From: Chlamydomonas reinhardtii
Lineage: Eukaryota > Chlorophyta > Chlorophyceae > Chlamydomonadales > Chlamydomonadaceae
DNA: 64,000 nt
Reading direction: 5' to 3'
Assembly (NCBI RefSeq): GCF_000002595.2
Contig: NC_057020.1
Coordinates: forward strand, 3,694,706 to 3,758,705
Both the position numbers and the translations under genes were made by a program. The stretch's first letter is position 1. Each line of letters starts with the position of its first letter. Below the pieces are notes generated by a model. That model saw nothing but the letters and a program-made list of their open reading frames with translations. It was not told the origin of the DNA and did no database searches. Positions 1 to 10,600 of the stretch are shown one piece after another.

Positions 1-3000
1 GCAGACGAGATCACGGAGAGCGAGGGTGAGACGGCTGGCGATGAGCCGACTGAGACAGCCACCGCCACGGAGGTCACAGGCGGTGCGGAGCGCAGCTGGA
101 CGTTTGACCGGTCCGCAGCGCCGCCGTTGCCGCAAAGGCAGCAGCGGCCTGCAGGGCACCGCGCCGCGGCTCCTGAGGCGGCTGCTGTTGAAGCCAACGG
201 CGGCCGCCGCCGCGGCGGCGGCGGCGGCGGCGGCGTCGCTGTGCTGTTCGCACCACGCAGGGGCAGGGGCAGCGGCAGCAGCGATAGCGACAGCGACAGC
301 ACTAATGACGACGATGACAGTGAGGAAGACGAGGTGACGGAGGCGACCACCGCTTCCGCCTCGGCGGGCGCAACCGGCATTTTCGACATGGACGATGCCA
401 CCCGCTCCGCCTCGCTCACGTCACGTAGACAGCGGCAAAGGCGCGGCGACCCGGCGCGGGGTGGAGAGGCCTGGAGTGGCAGCAGTGACGAAGGCGAGAG
501 CGGGAGTGGGAGTGGCAGCGACACGGAGGGCGAGAGCGTGAGTGGCAGTGCCCCAGGCAGCGACAGGGGCAGCGGGAGCAGGCGTGGGCGCGGGAGCGGC
601 AGTGGGAGTGACAGCGACGGCAGCGGTATGAGTGACGCAGCCGGGAATAGGTACAAGCACATGAGCATCATCTTGGCGCCGCGCGTGGGGCCGTTGGTGG
701 CGTCGCGACACGTGCACCGCCACCCGCACCCCAGCGCCGACGGATACGGCAGCAGCGGAGGAGGAGGAGGAGGCGGCGGCGCCCGCGCCGGCGGGCGGCT
801 GCGGCAACAGCCCGTTGTAAGTAGTCCCGCCAGCGATGAGGCCAGCCCGCCGCTGTACGGCCCGCAGCCGCGGCACGGCGGATTGGCGCGCCACGCGGCC
901 CGGCAGCGGCCGCGGCAGGCCGCCGCCGCAGGCGCCGCCGCCGCAGGCGCATACGCAGGCGTGCGGGGCGGGCCGGGCGGCGGCGGCCGCGCCGGGCGCG
1001 CGCAGCCGCATTTGGGCGGCGGCGGCGGCGGCCCGGCGGCGGCGGCGGCGGGAGCGGGTCACCAGCTGGCGGTGTTGTCGGGGCGGCAGCGCAAGTGGCC
1101 GTACACGTTGTACATCAGCATGGAGCTGGCGGTGGGGCCCACGCTGACGGGCTGGCTGCAGCAGCGCGCGGCGCGGCTGCGCGGCTGCGGCGGCCACCCC
1201 GGCCCCGACGTGTCCGTGGAGCGGAGCATCTTCCGGCAGGTGCGTGCGTGTGCGGCGCGTGTGTGGCATGCGTGTGGCGTGTGTGCGGCGCACGGTCAAC
1301 GCGCGAGGAGAGGAGAAGGGGGTAGAGGAGAGGCAACCTAGGGTTGGAAATGGATTTTCTGAATTGTGGCGTGTGTGATACAAGTAACACGAGATAGGGA
1401 ACACGCAGACTGTGCATGCAATGCGTTGCGCCGGCCGCGCGCGCGCTCGCGGCATTGCCTTGGCTACTAAACTAGCCGAATGATGCGTGCGTGTGTGTTG
1501 TTCCTGGTGGTGCCGCAGGTGGTGATGGCGCTGGCGCACGTGCACGCCGCCGGCATCATACACCGCGAGTAAGCCCCGCAAGAAGAAGGGTGTCATGGAC
1601 TGCGTTGCTGCTGCTACTGCAGCTACTGTTGCTGCTGGCCCGCTGGTCTGCACATGCACGCTCGGCATCTAAGCTCACATTGCTGCTGCCCCACCTCCCT
1701 GCTGCGCCTGCCGCCCTCGTGCAGCGTCAAGCCGGCAAACATCTTCCTGGTGCCCATCCTGCCAGCCGGCGCCGCCGTGAGCCCCGCACCTGTACCCGCA
1801 CCCGCACCCGCACCTGCCGCCAGCGGCGCTAGCGGCGGTAGCGGCCTCGCCTATGCCGGCGTTGCGGCGGCATGGGGCTCGGCGTCAAGCGATGGCAAGG
1901 CAGCCACCAGTGGCGGGAGTGCCAGTGGCGGCGGTGGCGGCGGCGCCCGGGCGGCGGTGGCGGCGGAGCAGTACCTGGTCAAACTGGGCGACTTCGGACT
2001 GGCAGTGGACCACTCGGTGAGAACTGAGAAGACTGGGAAGCTGTACCCATGTGTGAGCCACGGAATGCTGATGCGCGATTTACTAAACCCAGACACGCAC
2101 CATGGCACGCACAGGTTGCGTGACGGCGCGTTTGCAGGGCAAGCTAGCGGACTGCTGCACGCACCCTCCTCCGCCAGCACCACCTCTTCCTTCCTCCTAC
2201 TTACTAACTCTCCCACCTGCGGGGTCTGCACAGGGCGTCTCGGCTCTGGGCAGTGCGTCGTCGCTGTCATCAGCCTCCTCCAACGACCTACCCGGCGCCA
2301 GGACCACCAACATCACCACCGCCGCCGCTGCAGGCTCGACGGCGGCCGCAGGCGGCCGCGCCGCAGGCCCGTTGCCGCGGCCGCCCTCGCTGCCCTTGCT
2401 GCCGCCGTGCCCGGTGTCTTCCTCGGACGCAGACGGCGGAGCACCCGAGTCTCCTCAGTGTCCAGACGCGCCGTGTGTGCCGTCGGGCGGCTACGTGTCT
2501 GCCTCGGCGGCCCGCACCTCCGGCATCGGCACCGCGTCGTACAGCGCACCCGAGCAGCTGGGTGCTGCTGGGAGTGGCGGCCACGGCGGTGGTAATGGCG
2601 GTGATGGTGGTGGCGGCGCGGCACGGGGTGCTGAGGGAGCAGGGGGTGGCGGCGGTGGTGGTGGCGGTGGCGGCTTGACGTTCTACTCCAGTGCAGTCGA
2701 CATCTTTCCGCTCGGCCTCATTCTAATGGAGCTGTTCTGCGTGCATGAGACAGGTGAGATATCAGGCGAGTTGCGAGTTGTCTTGATGTTACGTTGTGTT
2801 GGCCGCAGCTCGCTTGACAGATGCCACCTCCCTATCTGGCATGACTGCAGGCATGGAGCGCGCGACGGCGATGCGTGAGGCGCGTGCGGGGGTGCTCCCG
2901 GCCTCACTGCTGCGAGCCTATCCCGCGGAGGCCCGCCTGGCCGCCGCCTGCCTGTCGCACCAGCCGGAGCGCCGGCCCACTGCTGTGCAGCTGCTAGCAA

Positions 3001-4310
3001 TGCTGGATCTGCTGTGGGGCCGGGCCGCAGAGGTGCCGGGGGCTGCGGTCGCCGCCGTCTCGGCCGCAGCAGCAGCGGCGCCCTTCGGCGCCGCGGCGGT
3101 GGCGATTACGGAGGTGTGCGATGGCGCCAGCGGCGCCGGCGGCAGCGGGAGTGCCGCCGTCGGGGCGAGGCAGGTGGCTGCCAGCAGCGGCGCGGCGGGT
3201 GGGGATGGCAGCGGCCGCGGCGGCTCGATGGCTGGGGCAGCGGCCCCTGGACCGTCTGGCACCTGGGGCGTCTCTCAGGGGGTGGCGGGCTGTGCAGCGG
3301 GCAGCGAGGACGGTGCCGCTGCGGCAGTTGCTAAGGAGCAATGCGGCGCGCCGCCCACTGCTGCCGCTTCGCGAACACCTGCAGGGCGAGTGGAATCACC
3401 TGGGGCGGAACTCCTCCCTCGCTCCGTGTCCGGTCCCGTTCTACCCTGGCGCAACGCCGGGCACATGCCGCTGCTGCTGCCCGCGCCAATTTCGGAGTCC
3501 AGCGCTAATTCTACCTCTCCCAGCGCTCTCCCAGCGGATGCAGCAGCTGGATCAAAAGCTACTGCTGTTGTGGCTGCAGCACCGATTGCAGCAGCAGCCG
3601 TTCCTGTGGCTGCTGTTACAGGCACTGCAGGGGGACCCCAGCCGCCGGCCGCTCAGCCCCGGCCCTCTCCATTCATGGCGCTGCGCAGCGCGGCTGCTGC
3701 GGCTGCCACAGCTGCTTCCGTGGCCGCTGTGCATCAACAGCAGCAGCAGCAGCAGCAGCCGCTGTCTTCGCCGCTCCTTCACGGCCTTGCGCGCCGCGTG
3801 TCTTCGGTGATTATCACAGAGCTCGGCGCCGCAGGCACGTGCCCGCACAGTCCCGCCTCCGCGTTCGCCGGCGCATCGGTTGGGGCCGCCTCCGTCTCTT
3901 CCGCACTGGCACATGTGGGCGACGACGCGGGCACGGCCGCTCAGCACGCAGGTTGCAGTAGCACCGGTCGTAGCGGAAGCAGCAGCGTCATCGGCGACGG
4001 CTGTAGCAGCCGCGAGGTGCAGACGGTCCTGACATGGGTGACAGGGGCACGCGCGTGTCAGCTGTTGGCTGGGCCGCCCGTGGATCCATGTGCACTGGTG
4101 GGGTCGGAGGGCTTTGGATCCGAGGGGCTCTGGACCTCGGGCGCCGGCGTGCCACAGCACGGGTCGGACGCTGGCGGCGGCGGGGTTGCGGCACCTTGCG
4201 CGAGCGAGGTACGCGACGAGGCGGCATTGCTGGAGCGGTTGAGGCAATTGGAGGCAGAGGCGGCGGGAATTCGTGCGCAGCTGGAGCGACGTCGCGGCGA
4301 GGGGCCGTGA
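1..4310 (+). CDS. eIF2-alpha kinase-like protein (PEK/GCN2 type), 5' end outside window
   Basis: Protein Ser/Thr kinase expected to phosphorylate eIF2-alpha in stress-induced translational control. Exons read as <1-1239, 1519-1568, 1725-2016, 2234-2753 and 2851-4310, all with GT-AG junctions in phase. The first exon is a Ser/acidic, Arg- and Gly-rich insert (the family's usual N-lobe insert), followed by YTLYISMELAVGPTLTGWL, the beta5/hinge segment typical of GCN2/PERK. The catalytic HRD is split across exons 2 and 3 (HR / DVKPANIF). DFG appears as LGDFGLA near 1987-2005. An insert of about 100 low-complexity residues separates DFG from the activation-segment end TASYSAPEQL (about 2532). DIFPLGLILMELF and the C-lobe HQPERRPTAVQLL follow. 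A tail of about 430 Ala/Ser-rich residues ends in a short charged helix (LLERLRQLEAEAAGIRAQL). The glycine loop and VAIK lysine would lie left of the window. Family call firm; GCN2 versus PERK cannot be decided without the N-terminus. Confidence 0.88.
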
Positions 4311-4902
4311 TGATGGCTGTAGCGGCAACGCTGGGGTGTGTTTCTGGCTGGTGGAATGGTGGCGCTGCAGTGGAGGAGTTGCGAGCTTTGGAATGGACAG
4401 CAGGATGCTACTTGTGGCAATGGACCTGTGCGTTTGAGATTTGCTGTTCATGCCAGAGGGTTCAAGGTTGGCACAGAGTGAACGGCCATGTTCGCCACTG
4501 ATGCAACAAACGAATGGAGGGGAGACTGGCGCGCGCAATCGCGGTACTGTCAGACAGTGGTGTCAGCTGTGACACTAGTGGGGTTGACCGTGTGGGTGGG
4601 CAAACGCGCAAATTTGTACAGTGCGCGGGTGCTTAGACTGGGTATCAAACTAGGGCATATTAGCATTACTGTAGGTATGTCATGCACGAGTATCAGGCAG
4701 ATGTTCTGGTGGGGTCAATATAAAATCGTGCCAGTTACCACGAATTTCCCCTGCAATGCGACTTCTCCATTACTACTCACTTGGTCGTAGCTCTAGCGCG
4801 GTCGGTGCAATGACGACGTGACACGATTTGCACCCTTTTTGTTATTAGTCTGCCATCTGCATAAAATCCTCCATGCATGGCATGATTGGCAACCATTACT
4901 AT

Positions 4903-4907
4903 TGTAA
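4903..4907 (+). terminator. Candidate TGTAA poly(A) signal of the kinase gene
   Basis: TGTAA pentamer 593 nt after the kinase stop. TGTAA is the standard poly(A) signal of Chlamydomonas nuclear genes, and long 3' UTRs are normal there. No closer copy was found. Confidence 0.4.
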
Positions 4908-5935
4908 TGAATCAGCGGCACTGGAACGAGCTAGCTACACTTCAGGGGTAAACCCAGGTAGGCAGGTACACTTAATCGGCCCCGTGCCCATTGACATGTG
5001 CAATGACCGCATGCCAAGTGCGGGGATGCACCCTTGGGTGTGCCCCGGCGTCCCGCACGCCATCAAGCCAGCTGTCACCGGCTTGCCGGAGGCTGTGGGC
5101 AAGGGGCTTGCACAGGACTTGCTCTTCCACTTCCCAGCCGCTGCCTTCCAGCCACCTGCCAGCCACCGCCACCCAGCCACCGCCACCCAGCCGTCTCGCT
5201 GTCTCGCAGCCGCCGCCGCTGGCGCTCAGGCGAAGCCCTCCTCCACCAGCTCGGTGCCCTGCAGCGTGATCCTGTGCCGCTGCCCCGAGCCGCCCGCCAC
5301 GCGGCACCTGCAGCCGCACAGGGGCTCGGCCGCTTCAGCAACCCGCATGGTTTGTCAACCACCCACACGTCGTCGACTTCCACAGCTACCTAACAGCCCC
5401 ATGCAGTCCGGCTCCTGGCGCCAAGTGAGCAATACTGTTGATCCGATGTGAAGCCACATGCACGCGACCGCATCAGCTGTGCGCTAATGCGGCGCTGGCG
5501 TCTGGCCCGTCCCTTGTGCGGCCGCCGTGTTCCGCCCTCGGCCCAGGTGTCGTGCAGTCGTCACTCACCACGACACACTCACGAGCACGGGCTCCGGCCC
5601 AATCTGCTCGAACTCGAAACTGAAGCCGCCGTACTGTCCGTTTTGCACATTGCAGTTACCTGATACGGCAGCGCGCACGGTGTCACGTGCGCTTCGGTAC
5701 GGCGGGCGCATGCCCTCTTAGCTGCCGGTACAGCCTTGGGCAACAGGGCCTGTCGCCCTCTGTCGCCTACCCTAGGGCGGCGGGCTATGGCGCTATGGCG
5801 CCTCGGGTTGACACCAACAAACCACCGCCCCCACGGCACCACCCGCCATCCTCAAGCGCCACCTGCTCCCTCGTGCCACCTGCAGCCCGACCGCCCCCCG
5901 CCCCCCCGCCACTTCTTAAATAATCATGAATGTAA

Positions 5936-5965
5936 CCCCCCCCCCCCCCCACACACACACACACA
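5936..5965. repeat. Poly(C) run followed by (AC)n microsatellite
   Basis: About 15 consecutive C residues run directly into about 15 nt of alternating AC, 43 nt beyond the end of the small minus-strand gene. It is a simple-sequence tract and probably unstable in length. Confidence 0.9.
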
Positions 5966-6007
5966 TTGACACGCGCGTGTGCGCGGTCAAGTGCGCGGTG
6001 CTGAGCC

Positions 6008-6607
6008 TTACATGCCGGGCACGGGCACGTACTGCTGCTCCATATTCTGGTTGGGCTTGCGGGTCACGGGATCCCAGTGCTTGTCCAGGTGCGCCTTGAG
6101 GTCGGGCAGCTGTGTGTGTGTGTGGGCCAAGGCAAGAACGTGCAAAACGCCCAAGGTCGTGTTTGCGCGCCGACAGGAGGCTGGATCGCCGACGATGAGG
6201 ATGACAGCAGGGCGGCAGCGCAACATGCGACGGGGCAGCAGCAATGCAGCAGGTAGGCATACGGGCCCATAACTAGCACCGGGCCCGCGACGGGTCCCGC
6301 CGTGCACGAAAGTCACGAGACACTAGCACCAGAGGCTCTGCGCCTCACCCCGGTTTGCCGCCACTCTGGAAAGGCGGGCAGCGCGCCGCAGCGGTGCTCT
6401 ATGAGCTCGTGGAGTAGCTTCTGAACATGCATGTGGAGGATGACAGGGGACATGACGTGGGAGCAACTTGAATCATCACGGGAGGCCAGGGCAAGGGGGC
6501 CGCGTGTCGGGCCGCACGGGGCCCAGGCCTGTAAGACGAACCTGGATCTTTTGCAGTGCCTCGGGCGGCACCAGCGATTCATCATCTCCATCAAATAGGA
6601 CACCCAT
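6008..6607 (-). CDS. 79-residue protein of unknown function, three exons
   Basis: Exons 6607-6542 (22 codons), 6420-6349 (24 codons) and 6109-6008 (33 codons plus stop) are all phase 0 with GT-AG borders, so any exon could be removed without changing frame. It begins MGVLFDGDDESLVPPEALQK, has a middle amphipathic segment KLLHELIEHRCGALPAF, and ends in a Pro/Trp-rich tail containing LDKHWDPVTRKPNQ and the C-terminus YVPVPGM. There is no signal peptide, membrane segment or low-complexity filler, which is unusual among its neighbours and argues for real constraint. I do not recognise the family. Its size and tail resemble small cytoskeletal or ciliary adaptors, but that is only a guess. The gene model is well supported by splice phase; function is unknown. 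Confidence 0.7.
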
Positions 6608-7623
6608 GTTTCGTTTACGGTGTTTGGAGTGCACGCAAGCCGTGCCAACGAATGTTCGGAATCGAGCGACAAGCTTGGGCTGGTGGATTACAAGAAAGCA
6701 ATGTGTAGTATTGGCTTTAATAATATAGTTTTGTCGCCTGGTCCTTGCACTGAGATGGCTGGGTAAAGCGGAAAGCTCACGGAAGCGACACTGTCGGTGC
6801 CCGGGACCCACGGACATATGCTCTAGTGGAATACTTAAGCCGTTTAAAAGCTGTGGAATCTATCTTATTTACATTGTGGCAAAGGCTGTCACATGAACAG
6901 CTTTCCTGACACGGTGACCCTTCACCGATTGCGACCGGCCTGCACTGGGTTGGTCCCACGCCAGAAAACTGATTCTTCGACACGCCTCTGTAAATGCCAA
7001 CGCATGGGCGGCATGGCTCATTCCATTGAATCTACGGTCACACATTGTCCTGATCAGTGTTCTGGCAGACCTCGAATACTCACAAGTCTAATTTGTGGTA
7101 CCTCACTGTATGCAGCTGAGCGAATAGCAAGAAGGGGGGACCCCCTTCATCGTGTATCACTTTCCACCCAGCCCTACCCGCCCAACGCGCCCATTCCAAC
7201 CCGCCCATCAGCCACCCACACTGCCCCAAGTTGTTTGCCATCTGCTGGGGTCTGGGAATCAGCTGCAACCTACGGGAATTCGCCAACCTGTCTTACCCTT
7301 GTCCAGCCTTGTCCCATCGCACACCCACTCTGCCCCACCTGCCATTCCAGATGCTCCACCCTGCATGCTCATGTCATTGCAAAGCCTCTCGTTATGCCTT
7401 GACATCGAAAACCTTCACCAGCGACCGAATTTTGCAAAGCGTGTGAGGTCCGCAACCGGATTGACCCCTACCCCCGCCTGCCCCGTCTGCCCCGTCGGTG
7501 CATCCGAAGGGCCCCGTCGTTTGGCATGTTGTCTGGATAACGATGTAAATATTTGCACTGCATTTACCTATTACCTATTTATAAATGTAGTTAGAATAGA
7601 AACTCCTTGTGAACCGAGGAAAA
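6608..7623. other. Intergenic between head-to-head genes
   Basis: About 1 kb between the start of the small minus gene (6607) and the start of the coiled-coil gene (7624). It is less GC-rich than the coding regions, with short A/T runs at 6715-6730 and 7540-7600. No convincing coding exon, RNA gene or repeat was seen. It presumably holds both promoters. Confidence 0.5.
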
Positions 7624-10600
7624 ATGGACCCGGCGGGGCCGCGAAGGCGAAGCGCTGCATATGAGCACAGGTCTGTTATCGGAAACATACTCACGCCAAC
7701 GTCTGGTCCACCGGGACAAGGTAGGTCCAGCAGTGTATACACGCTCGCAATTTCGCATGCCTCGCCATTCGACAGCTTTCATCCTGGCGCTGCTTCCACG
7801 ACGTTATCTGCCTTGACGTTGCAGCTGATTATCGCGTGACACCCGCGTCGCGTGGCACGGGCCAAGCTGCTGTCTCGCGGCCGCCTTGGGCGACAGAACT
7901 AGACGACGGGGGTGGAGGCTATGGCGCGCCCCTGCCGGGCCGCCCCGGCTCGGCGTCCCGGCCGCGGCCAGGGGCGGATGCTCGCTCCGCCCACGAGGAG
8001 TTCAGCTTTGCTACTCCCCCGTCCCGGGCAGCAGGCAGCTTTGCCGGGCCGGGCGGTAGCGGTGGGCAGGGTGACCAACTGGACCTGTGGACGCAGCAAC
8101 AGGCGCAGCAGCACCCGCACCAGCAGCCGCGGCCTAGCTCCGGCTCGGCTCGCACAGGCTTCGACGCCGGGCTATACGCGCGAGTGGATCACGATGCGGG
8201 CGCGCATGGCCCCCCGGGGGCGGCTGCACTAACTCCGGGCGAATCAGCATCGTCGCTGGGGCGCCGAGTGGGCTCTGTGGGCACGGGCGGCGGCGTGGCG
8301 AGGCTGCAGGGCGGCAGCATGAGCAGCACAGATAGCGCCTCGGGAGAGCTGTCCGCAACAGGCAGGGCCGGTAGCGGGCGTGCTGCTGCGGTGGGTGCTG
8401 GGGCAGGCACCGGGGTTCAGCCCGCACCCACCGGCGCTGCCCGCGCCCCTGGCCGCCCGCCGCCCGGCGCCGGTGCTCCGGGCCCGACTGCCGGCAGCAG
8501 CAGCTCCGCCGCCGCTGCCGCATCGGCCTCGAGCCGTGTAGGCGCCTCCCCTGCACGCGGTGCTGCCGCCGCCCGCGCCGGCGCCGCCGCGGGCACTGGA
8601 GGCGGCGCCAGCACGAGCAGTGCCGGCGGCGCAGCGCCGGGCTCTCGCTCCACCTCCACGCCCCGCCCGCGGCCCGGCCTGCCGCCCAAGCGCTCCACAT
8701 CTGACAGCCCCCGCCGACCCCCTGACTGGGTGGACGTCGCAGAACCAGCACCCAGCAGAGGCAGCGCCGCGGCCGCGGCCATGGCCAGGGGCGGAGGCGG
8801 TGGTGGGAGCGGGGGCGGGGGGCCGGCTCCGCGGCGGCCGGGCGCCGGCGCAGCCGTGCGCGCCGTAGGGCGCGGCGGCAGCGCCGGCGCCGCGGAGGGG
8901 CGGTGGGACGGGGGCGACAACGATGGGGACCGGGGCTCTTGGCTGTTTGCGGGGGACCCTGACGCGACAGAGGCGGAGCCGTCGATGAAGGCGGCTGCGC
9001 CGGCCGCGCGGAGCGGCGGCGCCAAAGGCGCGGCTGCGGACCGGCGGCCAGTGCCGGCGCCGGCGCCGGTGAATGAATGGGACGAGGTGCCTGTGGGCGG
9101 CGCACGGGCACGGCAGGCGGCGGTGGAGACGACGGCGCTGGTTGATTCGCACGAGCCGGCGGGGCCGCCGGAGCGCAGGCAGCACTGGGCGCAGGCGCAG
9201 TCGGACTGGGACACGTCGCTGGCGGAGGAGGAGTCCGGCAGGCTGGGGGGCGCAGGGGGTGGTGGCGGAGCTGGCGGGCGGAGTTTGGACCGTGGGGACA
9301 GTGCGGGCGGCCGCGGCACGCGGCAGGCAGGTGGCTCGGGGCTGGACTGGGGCGAGGAGGGCGAGGAGCGACACGGCGGCCACACGGGCCCGACGTCGTT
9401 CGGCCGGCGGGCGGCTAAGCCGCACGGTAGCCCGGGGCCTGCGCCAGCTGCAGCTGCAGTGACTTCAAGTGGCGGAGGTGCAGGGCTAGAAGCCACCTTT
9501 TCCTCCAGTCCCAACCCGGCCGCGAGCTTCACGTTTGGCGGCCTGGCTAGCGGCGGGCTGGGCCACGGGCTGGCGGCGGGCGAAGCTGTGCCTCGGGCCC
9601 CCAGCCGTGGCGGCAGCAGCGGCGCTAGCGGGGGCGGGGCGGGGCGGGGCCCGTCAGCGGGCTCGGCGTCTGCAGATTCCAAGCAGATGCAGGTGCGGGC
9701 TGGACTGCGATGTGGTGCGAAACAGGCAGACTCCACTTGTCCGTGCCCGTGTCCGTGCCTGGAGTGTGGGGTAGATAGGCTCAGGCGATGACGATGCAGC
9801 TGGGACCCGCCGCCATGCCCCTGTCTCATCGGAACGTGTCCATGCTATCCGTACCCGGGGTCTAAGTGCATGAGTGCGGCTGTCACCCTTACGTTGTCGC
9901 CCTTACACTGCAGGCGCTGCAGGAGGAGAACGCCCGGCTTCGAGAACAGGTCGAGCACCTGCAGAGGCTGGCGGCGATGGCGACGGCAACGGCGGCGGGC
10001 GGCAGTGGACCAGACGCGACCGCCTTGGGCCGGAGAGCGGCGGCGCCGGCGGGGGCTGCGCCCGCGCAGCGGCCGTACAGCGCCTCGGCGGCGGAGGCGG
10101 CGCGCGGCCCTGTGGCGGCGCTGGCGGCTGCGAATGCGGCTGGTGTGCACTTGCAGCAGTACAAGAGCCAGGTCGTACAGCTGCAGCGGCAGGTGGCGCT
10201 CATGTCGCGGGAGATGGAGGTGGGGCGGGGCGGAGGGCAGGGGGAGGGGGAGGGGATGCAATGGAGGGCAGGGCAGGAGGATGCAATGCTTGGGGCAATT
10301 GTAAGGCGGCGGCAGCACTGGGGGCGGGGTGGGCAGGGTGGGATGGGGGCCATGTACCCGATCGAGTCAGTCCGCACGTCAGCAGTGGACCTGGGGGGCG
10401 GTGGAGGCAATGGAGGCAGTGGTCTGGTTGGCAAGCTTATGGTCGAGTGCGGGGGTGTTATAGAATGCAGGCAATCCACGCCATGCCGTTGTCGCTTGGC
10501 CGCTGGGCCGCTGCACGCGGTCGCGTCAAGACGCCCCACCTGCCTGCCCGCTCGCTCGCGCCGCCCCCCTCCCCCACAGGCCAAGTCCCGGATGGCGGCG

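Larger units (their letters stand above)
4311..6007. other. Intergenic stretch, likely 3' UTR of the kinase gene
   Basis: No gene supported. The first 600 bases are probably the kinase 3' UTR, ending near a TGTAA at 4903. Around 5100-5450 a GC-rich, Pro/Ala/His-coding stretch (imperfect CCACCCAGC-type repeats at about 5155-5195) opens several frames, but none shows a start context, splice partners or a recognisable domain. A pure C run plus (AC)n sits at the right end. Confidence 0.5.

Noticed and set aside
421-1668. 415-codon open frame on the minus strand
   Set aside because: Shadow of the kinase insert and introns; His/Arg/Ala composition, crosses three plus-strand splice junctions, no domain.
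3737-3765. Possible CAG-repeat gene feature
   Set aside because: Only a short poly-Gln run inside the kinase tail, ordinary for these proteins.
4873-5451. 192-codon plus-strand frame in the kinase 3' flank
   Set aside because: No domain, imperfect CCACCCAGC repeats, no splice partners; judged chance opening in GC-rich DNA.
8134-9829. Several minus-strand frames of 325-470 codons
   Set aside because: Antisense of the Gly/Ala-rich exon of the coiled-coil gene; GC-rich low-complexity DNA keeps all frames open.
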